NCBI GenBank assembly: GCA_947488085.1
Contig: CANKYI010000001.1
Coordinates: 372,001-436,000, forward strand
Direction: 5' to 3'
From: an uncultured Erythrobacter sp.
GTDB lineage: Bacteria > Pseudomonadota > Alphaproteobacteria > Sphingomonadales > Sphingomonadaceae
Length of the DNA: 64,000 bases
The translations under genes were made by a program, and so were the position numbers. The notes under the pieces were generated by a model. It worked only from the letters and a program-made list of their open reading frames with translations, was not told where the DNA came from and did not search any database. Shown here piece after piece: positions 10,335 to 19,396 of this stretch; the stretch's first letter is position 1; each line of letters opens with the position of its first letter.

Positions 10335-10398
10335 GTTAGGCCAAATATGCTGCCAATTGCGGTGATAGGTATGAAGAATTGGGTTGAATTGGCCTAAC
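10335..10398. promoter_or_regulatory. Perfect 10-bp inverted repeat pair upstream of second autotransporter
   Basis: GTTAGGCCAA at 10335-10344 and its exact reverse complement TTGGCCTAAC at 10389-10398 are separated by 44 bp. They sit in the 205-bp gap between the alginate lyase and the autotransporter gene. No T-tract follows, so a terminator is unlikely. A two-site operator or a stem-loop in the leader are both possible. Confidence 0.4.
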
Positions 10399-10501
10399 CA
10401 AACTGCATAACTGATCGCGGGACACCGCCGAACGAGGCGGGTGAACAGGTTTAAAACTCACAGGGCGCGACAAAAAACGACCTGGTTTTGGGGGAAGATG
10501 G

Positions 10502-13500
10502 ATGGTTAAGACGACAGCGGCGCCAGCTGGCATTTCGGCTATGGGCGCGAGTATCTCTGGCATGTGCGCAAAGGCTCGCGCGAATTCGCGTCCTTCCCTT
10601 TTTAGTTCACGGTTGTTTTTGGGTGCTTCGATCTCGAGCATCGCCATGGCTGGTCTAGCCGCCACACCTGCTCACGCGCAAATCGTTATCACGGACAACA
10701 CTCCGGTTGATAACCCCGGTGGTCAAACCGTCACATCGGCAGAGGGTGTGACGCAAACGGTCGATAGCGGCGACAATATCGAACTTGAAAACAACACCAA
10801 TGACGACACTGTTATCACTCTGGGCGGTACGCACATCAACAATGATGGCGATGACGAAGATGTCGTGATTTTCGTCGACAACTCTGAAGACGACGTCGTC
10901 ATCAACGTTCTGAGTACGGGTGTTCTGCAAGGCCTGGATGGCGTTATCTTTTATGAGGGCGACGGCGCCATCATAACCAATGATGGCCTAATCGCAGGTA
11001 CGGGTGAAGCGACAGAGGCGGTCGTCTATTTCGATCGTGATGCGGATGGCGCGGTCAACAGCCTTACCAATAACGGAACAATCACTAGCGTAGGGGGCGC
11101 GACCGTCGGCGTTGATGTTCTGCTCGGCACTGACCCCTCTTCAGGCACAGTTGGAGATGAAGAAGGCATCGCGCGTTTCACGCTGGTCAACACTGGCACG
11201 ATTTCGAATACTGGTACTGACAGTGATGCTGACGCAATCCATTTCAACGGCGACCCAGGCAACACTGGCGGCGAAGACCGCGGCTGTATTGAAGGTGACC
11301 GCGTCAACTGTGTCATCGAGGTCGACCTCACAAACAGTGGTACAATCTCAGCCAGCAACGCAAACACATCGAACGCCGCGATCCGGTCGGAGAGCGACGC
11401 CGTTCTCCGTGGAACGATTGTCAATGAAGCCGGCGGTATGATCACCGGCGCCACCAATGCCATCCGCATCAATGGTGCACACGCCGACCACTCGGTTACA
11501 ATCAGCAACGCGGGCACAATCAACGGTCAGGCCGAGGCTGGCATTCTGATTGGCGGCACTGGCGTCACGGTCGCCAACCAAGCGGGCGGTACCATAAGCG
11601 GCGATGATGAAGGCATCCGCATCGACGGCGATTCAATCTCCGTTCGCATACTGGGCGGATCTGATGTCGCAGTAGACACGGTTCCTGCAAACACATCTAT
11701 CACCAATGCTGGCACGATTAGCGGCACTGCAGACGGCATCCTGACCGCCAGCGATACGCTTGGCGCGACAATCACAAACAACGCGACTGGTACAATCTCG
11801 GGCAATGAGGGGATAGACCTCGCAACCGGCGGAACGGTCATCAACAACGGCACTATTACTGGCGCAGATGGCGATGCGATCAATATTGAGGGCACCCAAG
11901 ACGCGACAGTGACTTTGGGCGCGGACAGCACAACCAGCGGCACCGATGATGCGGTTCAATTTGCGGGTACGGGCACCAACACCCTCACCGTGAATTCGGG
12001 CGCTTTGATCACCGGTGACCTGCAAGGCAGCACCGAGGCGGGCGCTACCAATGTTCTCAACCTAACCGGCATGGGAACGGGCCTTAACAATATCAGAGCG
12101 TTCGATTTTGGTGCAGTCAATGTCGATGGCGGCGTGTTCGCGCTTTCATCCTTTGCCACCAACATCGGAACGATTGCACTTAATTCGGGCACTTTGCTGG
12201 TCAATGCAGGCGCGACAGGCGCGATCACAGTTGGCAATGGTGGTATCTTGGGAGGCAATGGCTCCGGCGGTGCGACCATAGTCGCCGATGGCGGGACCAT
12301 TAATCCCGGCAATCTGGGTGCTGCAGACCAATTGCGGTTGGATGCCTTGACGCTTTCAGAAGGCTCAATCCTCGCATTCGACCTTGGTAATCCAGCTGAT
12401 GCAAGCAGCAGCGACCGCCTTGTCGTTGTCGGCGATGTTACGCTTGACGGCACGTTGAACGTAACCGACGCAGGCGAGTTCGGCCTCGGCGTTTATACTC
12501 TCATCACATATGGCGGCGGGCTGACTGATAATGGCCTTGAAGTGGGCGCGGTGCCTGATGGCTTTGAAGTTGCGCAAGGCGAAGTGCAAACATCGGTTGC
12601 TGGACAGGTCAACTTCGTTGTTACCTCGCTGACCACAGTATCCGAAGATGCAATTCTATTCTTCGACGGCGCAAACATTGTCGCTGATGGTGTGATTGAC
12701 GGCGGGACAGGAACTTGGAGCCTGACGGGCAACAATTGGACCAATGCCGCGGGCGATGTGAACTCGCTCTGGAATAGTCAATTTGCGGTTTTCTCTGGCA
12801 CAGCAGGCACGGTCACAATTGAAGGGGATATTGAGGCGATCGGGCTGCAATTCCTGACCGATGGGTATGTGATCGATGCGGGGATGGGCACGCTTGCGCT
12901 GACCGAAGCGGTTAGCAATGTGCGCGTTGGCGACGACATCACCGCTACAATCGCTGCGCCATTGGTTGGCGATGGCGGGATCAACAAAGTCGAAGGTGGC
13001 ACTTTGATCCTGACCGGCGACAACACTTACACTGGCGACACCACGGTGGCTGGCGGCACATTGATGCTGGATGGCAGCTTGGTTAGCGACACCACTGTTT
13101 CGGCTGGCGCTACTTTGGCCGGTACTGGGACGAGCACTGGTTCTGTTACGGCAGGGGCAGGGGGCACAGTGGCTCCGGGCACAGATGGCACAGTTGGCAC
13201 TCTGACGGTGGGTGATTTGGCGTTGAGCGAGAACTCGATCCTCGCTTTCGATCTGGGTGCGCCTGATACGGATGGTTCAAGCGACCGCATTCAGGTAAAC
13301 GGCGATCTCACGTTGGATGGCCTATTGAACGCCACCGACATTGGGGACTTTGGCCTCGGTGTTTATCGCCTCATTGATTACACCGGGACGCTGACCGATG
13401 CCGGTTTGATCGTGAACATCCTGCCGGAAGGTTTTGCAACCGAGCAGGGGTCAATTCAGGTCACTGTCGATGGCCAAGTCAATCTGATTATCGACCGCGC

Positions 13501-15409
13501 CATCCCCGGCATTCAGTTCTTCGACGGCTCTGATACAATGGGTGACGGCACGATTGATGGCGGCAGCGGCAGCTGGAACCTGACAGACACCAATTGGACC
13601 GATGCAAACGGTGAATTCAATGCCGGCTGGAACGACAATTTCGCGGTGTTTGGCGGCGGCGCTGGCGGCACTGTAACGGTTGACGACGCGATCACCTTTA
13701 CCGGTATTCAGTTCATCACCGATGGCTACACTATCGGAGCCGGGACCGGGGCACTGACGATCAGCGAGGATGCAACGGCATTCCGCGTTGACGAAGGCGT
13801 CACGGCAACCATCTCTGCGCCGATTGATGGCGATGGCGGCTTGAACAAGTTGGATGCGGGCACTTTGGTTCTTAACGGTGATCACACTTACACAGGTGAT
13901 ACCGTGGTCGATGGCGGTTTGCTCGAAGTGAACGGCAGCATCACGTCTGCTGTGACCGTCAATGCAGGCGCTCTGCTCGGCGGGACAGGGACAACGGGCG
14001 GCTTGACTGTCGCTGGCACGCTTGCCCCGGGCAACAGCATCGGCACGCTCAATGTCACTGGCGATCTGACCTTTGATCCAACGTCAGTTTTGGAGGTCGA
14101 AGTTGATCCAAGCGGTGCAAGCGATCTGGTCGCAGCAACCGGCGATGTGACGATTGATGGCGGCACAGTCAGCGTGCTGACCGGTGGTGCCACTGCGTTT
14201 GGCTTTGTTACCGACTACACAATTGTAACCGCTGGTGGCGAAGTGGATGGCACATTCGATGACGTCATGACGGACCTTGCGTTCCTGACGCCATTGCTCA
14301 GCTACACCGACAATTCGGTTCTGCTGTCGCTGCGTCGCAACGATGTCGATTTTGCAAGCGTTGGCGAAACGCCCAACCAGATCGCGACCGGCGCTGCGAT
14401 CCAGAGCCAAGGCAATGGTGAGCTTGGCAATATCATCGTCAACCTCGATGCCGCCACCGCACGCGATGCCTTCGATCAACTTTCAGGCGAAGTGCATCCA
14501 AGCGCGCGTACTGTGATGGCCGAAGACAACCGTTTGGTTCGCAACGCAGTGCTTGATCAACTGACCTTCACCCCTGGCGGCAGCCTGTGGGGCGAAGCTT
14601 GGGGTTATACCGGCGATAGCGATGGCGACAGCAACGCTGCTGGCATCGACCGCGATGGCTTTGGACTTGTAGTCGGCGCAGATGTCGGCCTTGGCGAGGG
14701 CGCCAGCATTGGTGTTGCGGTCAACTATTCAGAGAGCGACTTCGATTTGGATGAGCGCGCTGGTTCTGGCACTGCCAATTTGGGCATGGGTACGGTCGAG
14801 ACGATCGGCGTTCTTGCCTATCTCGGCGTCGATCTTGGCGGATTGCGTATTCGCACAGGCGGCGGTTTCGGTGAGAGCGAGGTGAGCACCAACCGCTCTG
14901 TTGCGTTCGCAGGCTTCACCGATACGCTGGTCGCGAACTATGATGGCTCGGTCCTCTTTGGCTTCTTTGAAGCGGGTGTGCCCCTTGATTTGGGCAGCGG
15001 TCATGTTGAGCCTTATCTCGGCTTCACCTTTGTTGAAGCAGAGACCCGCGACGTTCGTGAGACGGGCGCAGGCGCGGCATTGCGGATTGCAGAGGACATC
15101 ACCAATGCGAGCACCGGGGTCGCCGGGATCCGCTTTGCGACATCGGACGAAGGTACATTCCAACTACGCGGAAATGCTGGGTATCAATTGGGCATTGGCG
15201 ATCTTGAATCGACCGCCAGCGCTACCTTGGCCAGCGGCAACGCGTTCACCATCGCAGGCGCACCGCAATCGCGCCACTCCGGTTTCTTGCAAGCCGAAGC
15301 CAGCCTCAAAATCTCTGACAACAGCTCAATCGGGTTGGCTTATGACGGGATCTATGGCGGCGCATCGCAAGACCATGCCGGAACAGTGCGGATCACGATT
15401 GGGTTCTAA
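10502..15409 (+). CDS. Autotransporter with beta-strand repeat passenger
   Basis: A complete 1,635-residue type Va autotransporter. A long signal peptide ends near residue 59 (TPAHA|QIV). The passenger first holds N-terminal strands of the INNxGTI type (to about residue 520). It then holds two copies of a roughly 290-residue module with the autotransporter-associated beta-strand signature GGTLxLxGDxTYTGDTxVxGG. The beta-barrel starts near residue 1360 (SLWGEAWGY) and ends with VRITIGF, the usual terminal Phe. No protease or lipase motif is seen, so an adhesive or structural role is likely. It is preceded by a 205-bp gap containing an inverted repeat and ends 24 bp before a strong bidirectional terminator, which suggests a monocistronic unit. 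The ATG at 10502 was chosen because the downstream sequence gives a clear signal peptide. Confidence 0.9.
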   Translation: MVKTTAAPAGISAMGASISGMCAKARANSRPSLFSSRLFLGASISSIAMAGLAATPAHAQIVITDNTPVDNPGGQTVTSAEGVTQTVDSGDNIELENNTNDDTVITLGGTHINNDGDDEDVVIFVDNSEDDVVINVLSTGVLQGLDGVIFYEGDGAIITNDGLIAGTGEATEAVVYFDRDADGAVNSLTNNGTITSVGGATVGVDVLLGTDPSSGTVGDEEGIARFTLVNTGTISNTGTDSDADAIHFNGDPGNTGGEDRGCIEGDRVNCVIEVDLTNSGTISASNANTSNAAIRSESDAVLRGTIVNEAGGMITGATNAIRINGAHADHSVTISNAGTINGQAEAGILIGGTGVTVANQAGGTISGDDEGIRIDGDSISVRILGGSDVAVDTVPANTSITNAGTISGTADGILTASDTLGATITNNATGTISGNEGIDLATGGTVINNGTITGADGDAINIEGTQDATVTLGADSTTSGTDDAVQFAGTGTNTLTVNSGALITGDLQGSTEAGATNVLNLTGMGTGLNNIRAFDFGAVNVDGGVFALSSFATNIGTIALNSGTLLVNAGATGAITVGNGGILGGNGSGGATIVADGGTINPGNLGAADQLRLDALTLSEGSILAFDLGNPADASSSDRLVVVGDVTLDGTLNVTDAGEFGLGVYTLITYGGGLTDNGLEVGAVPDGFEVAQGEVQTSVAGQVNFVVTSLTTVSEDAILFFDGANIVADGVIDGGTGTWSLTGNNWTNAAGDVNSLWNSQFAVFSGTAGTVTIEGDIEAIGLQFLTDGYVIDAGMGTLALTEAVSNVRVGDDITATIAAPLVGDGGINKVEGGTLILTGDNTYTGDTTVAGGTLMLDGSLVSDTTVSAGATLAGTGTSTGSVTAGAGGTVAPGTDGTVGTLTVGDLALSENSILAFDLGAPDTDGSSDRIQVNGDLTLDGLLNATDIGDFGLGVYRLIDYTGTLTDAGLIVNILPEGFATEQGSIQVTVDGQVNLIIDRAIPGIQFFDGSDTMGDGTIDGGSGSWNLTDTNWTDANGEFNAGWNDNFAVFGGGAGGTVTVDDAITFTGIQFITDGYTIGAGTGALTISEDATAFRVDEGVTATISAPIDGDGGLNKLDAGTLVLNGDHTYTGDTVVDGGLLEVNGSITSAVTVNAGALLGGTGTTGGLTVAGTLAPGNSIGTLNVTGDLTFDPTSVLEVEVDPSGASDLVAATGDVTIDGGTVSVLTGGATAFGFVTDYTIVTAGGEVDGTFDDVMTDLAFLTPLLSYTDNSVLLSLRRNDVDFASVGETPNQIATGAAIQSQGNGELGNIIVNLDAATARDAFDQLSGEVHPSARTVMAEDNRLVRNAVLDQLTFTPGGSLWGEAWGYTGDSDGDSNAAGIDRDGFGLVVGADVGLGEGASIGVAVNYSESDFDLDERAGSGTANLGMGTVETIGVLAYLGVDLGGLRIRTGGGFGESEVSTNRSVAFAGFTDTLVANYDGSVLFGFFEAGVPLDLGSGHVEPYLGFTFVEAETRDVRETGAGAALRIAEDITNASTGVAGIRFATSDEGTFQLRGNAGYQLGIGDLESTASATLASGNAFTIAGAPQSRHSGFLQAEASLKISDNSSIGLAYDGIYGGASQDHAGTVRITIGF
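12348..14060 (+). repeat. Tandem duplication of a ~290-residue passenger module
   Basis: Two consecutive units of about 869 bp begin with LSEGSILAFDLG (near 12348) and LSENSILAFDLG (near 13217). They share the same order of landmarks: GLGVY, PDGF/PEGF, GTWSL/GSWNL plus NNWT/TNWT, LQF/IQF-TDGY, and GDNTYTGDT/GDHTYTGDT. They are clearly homologous but diverged. A third, shortened start (DPTSVLEVEVD) follows the second unit. Confidence 0.75.
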
Positions 15410-15432
15410 TCTGCGATAGGACTCATACAAAA

Positions 15433-15467
15433 GGGGCCTCATCTCTGCGGAGATGAGGCCCCTTTTT
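15433..15467. terminator. Bidirectional intrinsic terminator
   Basis: A perfect 13-bp stem GGGGCCTCATCTC / GAGATGAGGCCCC with a TGCG loop is followed by TTTTT and preceded by AAAA, so it can act on both strands. It lies between the convergent autotransporter (stop at 15409) and PL7 lyase (stop at 15494). Confidence 0.93.
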
Positions 15468-15493
15468 CGTTACCCTCTATGAGGTTTGCGAAT

Positions 15494-16552
15494 TTACTCT
15501 TCAGGCGGAGTTGAAGCGGTAACCACCAGCCGCGAAAAGGTCGCTTGAGCGTAGTTTCCAGCGGCCTTATCAACCGCCCAATCGCCGGTACCGGGGCAGC
15601 CCGCATACCATTGAGATTCGCCAGAACGCGTGCTGCACTGGTTGTAAACGCCCGCTTTGAAATACAGCGTGTCGCCGCCATAAGCGTAAGGATTGTCCAG
15701 CGCATCAGCGCCTCGCACAAGACTGCGCGTCTGGCGGATTGTTCCCAGACGTTCATTCGAGAACGTTAGATACATCGTGTTGCGATGCACATTGATTGTG
15801 TAGCTAAACTCTTCACCCAGAGCGATGCCGTTTTCCCCGGGATCTTCCATATTGTCCCATGTGTTCCCAAAAACTCCGACCGCTAAATCGGTGCGGTTGG
15901 GGTCATCGCGGGGAAGGTTGCGTTCGTAGGTCCAGAACACCGATCCCGTCTCATGGCCGGGGAATTTCTTGTAGTAGATTTTGATCGGTTCATTGCCGTA
16001 TCCAAATCCGCTGCGGGTGTTGTCATATTTGGTGGCGTGGATTTGACCCACGACCGCCGAATAGGACGGGCGCTTGGTAGGATCGCCTGCATTGATCGAG
16101 ACGTGATCGACCCGCAATGTGGCCTCCATGCGGCCACCGATAGAGGCGAACATATCCGAACTGCGGCGCGCCTCGACCGCGAAATTGTTCCCTGGGTCGT
16201 GTGTGCCAATCCGCGTGTTGGTCCCGCGCAGCATCTGGCGCAGCTCGCTGCGTGTGTTGGTGGTGTTGGCGGTGGTCACAGCCTTGTTCGGCGATGCAAA
16301 AACCATGTGGCCATTATCATCAAGGTAAAAGAAATCGGAGTGTGCGTAGTCCTGTATCGCGCGCACGTCGATTTCGTCGGGCTTGCCGTCGCGGTTGTCG
16401 TCAGTGGGGAGTGTGATCTTCCATTGGCTTAAGTCAAATACCGAGCCGGGAGCACGCGCTTCATCATTGCTGGCGATAACTGCCATTGGAGCGCTCAGCG
16501 CAATAAGCCCCCCCAGAGCGAGGTTCCGCTTGCTGAAAATTCTACCAATCAT
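15494..16552 (-). CDS. Secreted PL7 alginate lyase
   Basis: A second polysaccharide lyase family 7 enzyme, 352 residues, without the extra binding domain of its neighbour. The chosen ATG at 16552 starts a signal peptide ([10 protein letters not shown] then a hydrophobic stretch to about residue 26); a longer frame exists but would bury that signal. Family motifs are TRSELRQML (Arg101), QIH (Gln170-His172) and YFKAGVYNQ (297-305). Cysteines at 306 and 319 may form a disulfide. Predicted to degrade alginate in the periplasm or outside the cell, by endolytic beta-elimination. It is transcribed toward the autotransporter and shares its terminator, and it is divergent from the formaldehyde dehydrogenase gene. 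The two lyases are not close copies, so they probably have complementary block or size preferences. Confidence 0.9.
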   Translation of the reverse strand: MIGRIFSKRNLALGGLIALSAPMAVIASNDEARAPGSVFDLSQWKITLPTDDNRDGKPDEIDVRAIQDYAHSDFFYLDDNGHMVFASPNKAVTTANTTNTRSELRQMLRGTNTRIGTHDPGNNFAVEARRSSDMFASIGGRMEATLRVDHVSINAGDPTKRPSYSAVVGQIHATKYDNTRSGFGYGNEPIKIYYKKFPGHETGSVFWTYERNLPRDDPNRTDLAVGVFGNTWDNMEDPGENGIALGEEFSYTINVHRNTMYLTFSNERLGTIRQTRSLVRGADALDNPYAYGGDTLYFKAGVYNQCSTRSGESQWYAGCPGTGDWAVDKAAGNYAQATFSRLVVTASTPPEE

Positions 16553-16710
16553 GTGCACCCTTTTACTCTCCAATACCGAAAAAACGAGCATGCCAGTTTA
16601 TGGACGAATGCAATCTGAACGGCAAATTTTTCTGGTGGATTCGCTCGGGGGCATCCGTCACTGCTATGGGCGGCGTTCAGCCGTACCCATCGATCAAGGA
16701 ATTGCGTGAA

Positions 16711-17817
16711 ATGAAGACCAGAGCTGCCGTTGCTTTTGAACCCAAAAAGCCGCTCGAGATTGTCGAACTCGACCTCGAAGGGCCGCGTGCTGGCGAAGTG
16801 CTGGTTGAGATTATGGCGACCGGCATTTGCCACACCGATGCCTACACGCTGGACGGGTTGGATAGTGAAGGGCTGTTCCCCAGTGTGCTGGGCCATGAAG
16901 GAGCCGGCATTGTGCGCGAAGTTGGGGCTGGGGTGACATCGCTCGTTCCGGGCGATCATGTGATTCCGCTCTACACACCAGAATGTCGCCAGTGCAAAAT
17001 GTGCCTGAGTGGAAAGACCAATTTGTGCGGCGCTATTCGCGCGACACAGGGGCAGGGTTTGATGCCTGATGGGACGTCCCGCTTTAGTTATAAGGGAGAG
17101 ACGATCTACCACTATATGGGTTGCTCCACTTTCTCCAACTTCACTGTCCTACCCGAAATCGCGCTGGCAAAAATCCGCACAGATGCTCCGTTTGAAAGCG
17201 CCTGTTACGTTGGCTGCGGGGTCACCACCGGAGTTGGCGCGGTGACCAACACCGCGAAAGTGCAACCGGGTGACAACGTGGTCGTCTTCGGACTTGGGGG
17301 GATTGGGCTCAACGTGATCCAAGGCGCGCGCATGGCAGGCGCAGACCGGATCGTTGGCGTCGATATCAACCCATCGAAGCGCGAATGGGGCGAAAAGTTC
17401 GGCATGACCGACTTCGTCAATCCAAAGGAAACAGCGGACGTCGTTGCGCATTTGGTTGAGCTGTTGGATGGCGGCGCGGACTACTCATTCGATTGCACCG
17501 GCAACACCGAAGTTATGCGGCAAGCGCTTGAATGTTGCCACAAAGGGTGGGGCACTTCGATTATCATCGGCGTTGCCGAAGCTGGAAAAGAGATCGCTAC
17601 GCGACCGTTTCAATTGGTAACGGGGCGCAATTGGCGCGGCACGGCGTTTGGAGGGGCCAAGGGTCGCACTGATGTGCCAAAGATCGTCGATTGGTACATG
17701 AACGGCAAGATCGCGATTGACCCGATGATTACGCACAAATTGACGCTGGAGGAGATCAATAAGGGCTTTGATCTGATGCATTCTGGCGAGAGCATCCGTT
17801 CGGTGGTGGTCTTCTAG
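16711..17817 (+). CDS. adhC: S-(hydroxymethyl)glutathione dehydrogenase / class III alcohol dehydrogenase
   Basis: Oxidises S-hydroxymethylglutathione, the formaldehyde-glutathione adduct, with NAD+, and can reduce S-nitrosoglutathione. The 368-residue length is normal. The zinc-dependent MDR fold shows catalytic-zinc ligands Cys40, His62-Glu63 and Cys169, structural-zinc cysteines 92, 95, 98 and 106, and a Rossmann motif GLGGIG at 194-199. The ATG at 16711 follows AAGGA at a 9-base spacing and matches the family N-terminus ([11 protein letters not shown]); upstream in-frame starts add unrelated residues. Cytoplasmic. The gene stands alone, with the RsbW-like gene running convergently 10 bp beyond its stop. 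Confidence 0.95.
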   Translation: MKTRAAVAFEPKKPLEIVELDLEGPRAGEVLVEIMATGICHTDAYTLDGLDSEGLFPSVLGHEGAGIVREVGAGVTSLVPGDHVIPLYTPECRQCKMCLSGKTNLCGAIRATQGQGLMPDGTSRFSYKGETIYHYMGCSTFSNFTVLPEIALAKIRTDAPFESACYVGCGVTTGVGAVTNTAKVQPGDNVVVFGLGGIGLNVIQGARMAGADRIVGVDINPSKREWGEKFGMTDFVNPKETADVVAHLVELLDGGADYSFDCTGNTEVMRQALECCHKGWGTSIIIGVAEAGKEIATRPFQLVTGRNWRGTAFGGAKGRTDVPKIVDWYMNGKIAIDPMITHKLTLEEINKGFDLMHSGESIRSVVVF

Positions 17818-17827
17818 GCGGCCAATT

Positions 17828-18241
17828 CTATCGAACAGTTAGCCTGATCAAATTGCGGGCATCATTGCGCCGGTAGGTGATGTCCTCTCCCCATGTTCGC
17901 ACAATGGCGAGGCCAACGCCGCCGCCGGTTTCCGGGTCTGGTCCTGCAAATTGCGTGGTGTCCGTTGGGTCGAATGGCGGACCGTCATCCTCAAGTTCAA
18001 CGATAACGGCATCGCCTGTGTCATCCAGCGAAAGCCAAAGGGACACGTCACTCGACGCGCCGCCATAACGTAAACAATTGGATACTAGCTCTTCAATAAT
18101 GATCGATGCCTTGACACAGGCGCTCTCATCAAGGCAGCTTTGCGGGAGGAATTTGCGGGCGAACTCAAGCGCCTCCACAATCGTGGAGCGCGGATCGCGA
18201 CCGCTGGCTACAAATGCCGAAAATCGTCTGCTTCGGTCCAT
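17828..18241 (-). CDS. RsbW/SpoIIAB-like anti-sigma kinase (HATPase)
   Basis: A small GHKL ATPase of the serine-kinase anti-sigma type, 137 residues. The N box EELVSNCLRYG holds Glu51 and Asn55. The G1 box is DDGPPFDP (about 85-92) and the G2 box GGGVGLAIV (107-115). There is no receiver, sensor or dimerisation domain. In the known partner-switching scheme such a kinase phosphorylates a STAS antagonist and sequesters a target such as a sigma factor. A STAS gene (22450-22890) and a PP2C phosphatase (19393-21477) lie within 5 kb, but no sigma-factor gene is adjacent. It is divergent from the FecR gene with only 37 bp between start codons. The start is the family-typical Met; its Shine-Dalgarno is weak. 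Confidence 0.85.
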   Translation of the reverse strand: MDRSRRFSAFVASGRDPRSTIVEALEFARKFLPQSCLDESACVKASIIIEELVSNCLRYGGASSDVSLWLSLDDTGDAVIVELEDDGPPFDPTDTTQFAGPDPETGGGVGLAIVRTWGEDITYRRNDARNLIRLTVR

Positions 18242-18278
18242 AATTGTATGCTAACACAAACTCCTAGGGGGAGGACAC

Positions 18279-18716
18279 ATGCGAAACGTAAAGCTTCTTA
18301 TCGCAGCATTGGCGGCCTTTTTGGTCGCGCAACCGGCACTCGCAGATATTGGTCGTATCAAGAATGTGACAAGCGGTGTCCAGATAATCCGCGATGGCCG
18401 CACAATTACTGCGCGCCCTGGTCTTCCGCTTGAAGTGGGCGACCAGATCCGCACTGGCAACCGTGCGCGGGTTGGGATCACCCTTTCGGACGATTCTCGC
18501 ATGGCGTTGGGCCCGAACAGCCGCATCACCCTTTCCGAGTACGAATACAATCGCCGCCGCCAAACGGGGCGGTCAGTAACAACTGTCAATCGTGGTCGTT
18601 TGGGTGTCACATCAGGCAACATCACGCGTAGCGGCAGAGACCGGATGCGAGTGCGGACACCAACATCAACCTTGGGCGTGCGCGGCACCACATTTGTCGT
18701 TGAGGTGAGAGGATGA
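18279..18716 (+). CDS. Secreted FecR-domain protein
   Basis: A 145-residue exported protein consisting of a signal peptide (cleavage after about Ala22, PALA|DIG) and one FecR-type domain. The domain shows the usual order: VQIIRDGR, VGDQIRTGNRARVGITLSDDSRMALGPNSRI, and a terminal TPTSTLGVRGTTFVVEV. Unlike classical FecR anti-sigma regulators it has no membrane segment or cytoplasmic anti-sigma part, so it should lie free in the periplasm or at the surface. FecR-domain proteins of this type are often found beside CHASE2 sensors, as here (CHASE2-PP2C at 19393). The start follows GGGGGAGGA at a good spacing, and the stop overlaps the start of the OmpA-like gene, indicating translational coupling. 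Confidence 0.85.
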   Translation: MRNVKLLIAALAAFLVAQPALADIGRIKNVTSGVQIIRDGRTITARPGLPLEVGDQIRTGNRARVGITLSDDSRMALGPNSRITLSEYEYNRRRQTGRSVTTVNRGRLGVTSGNITRSGRDRMRVRTPTSTLGVRGTTFVVEVRG

Positions 18717-19396
18717 TGCGTCGCGGTTTTGCGCTCGCTGTCACTCTTGGTGCCTCTACCGTGCTCGCCGGTTGCGTTCAGGGCGATCGCGTGACGCTCA
18801 TGACTCACTCCGACGGTGGCGAAGTTGGCGAAGTTGCCGTGATTGATGAGGAGACTGAGCAGGATTTGGCCGTTCTCAACCGAGCCAACCAACAGGCAAA
18901 GTTGACTGGGCGCGCGCCGCGTGTTCGCGATTTGGATGGCGTTAATCCCGAATATCAGGAGCTGATCAACAGCCTGCCTGTCGCATCCGATTCGGCCGCT
19001 CTGCCCGGCTTTAGCACCGGCGTTGGCGGACTGACTGAGGCGCATAGAGCCGCAATTCTTGGCCATATGTGTAAGGTGGCATGGCAAGGGGGATGCACTC
19101 AATTCTATCCAGCCAAATGCGGCAATCCGGGCGCCGATCAAGACGCGGATTGCCCACCGGCGCGTCCCGGTTATCAGGTGCTCGTGCGCGGCTTTACCGA
19201 TTCCGAGGGAGACGAGGCACTCAATTCGCGCCTGTCACAAGAGCGCGCCGAAGCAGTAGCTGCCTATATGCGCGAGCAGGGCTACGAAGTGGCGGCAGAA
19301 GATGTGCTGGGCATGGGGGAATTTTCCGCCAGGCGTGCCAATGGAGACGAGGTGCCTGACCCTGACTATCGCCGGGTCGATGTCGTTATCCGCTAA
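18713..19396 (+). CDS. OmpA-family lipoprotein
   Basis: A 227-residue lipoprotein: signal with lipobox LAGC (Cys21), a linker of about 100 residues, and a C-terminal OmpA-like peptidoglycan-binding domain (about 130-227) with GFTDSEGDEALNSRLSQERAEAV and a terminal YRRVDVVIR where NRRVE is usual. Four cysteines (MCKVAWQGGC, KCGNPG, DCPP) in the domain may form two disulfides. It probably anchors to the outer membrane and binds the cell wall. The start overlaps the FecR stop (ATGATG; the second ATG at 18716 is equally possible), so the two form an operon. Its 3' end overlaps the convergent CHASE2-PP2C gene by 4 bp. Pairing with FecR suggests the two products act together in the envelope, which is inference. 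Confidence 0.82.
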   Translation: MMRRGFALAVTLGASTVLAGCVQGDRVTLMTHSDGGEVGEVAVIDEETEQDLAVLNRANQQAKLTGRAPRVRDLDGVNPEYQELINSLPVASDSAALPGFSTGVGGLTEAHRAAILGHMCKVAWQGGCTQFYPAKCGNPGADQDADCPPARPGYQVLVRGFTDSEGDEALNSRLSQERAEAVAAYMREQGYEVAAEDVLGMGEFSARRANGDEVPDPDYRRVDVVIR

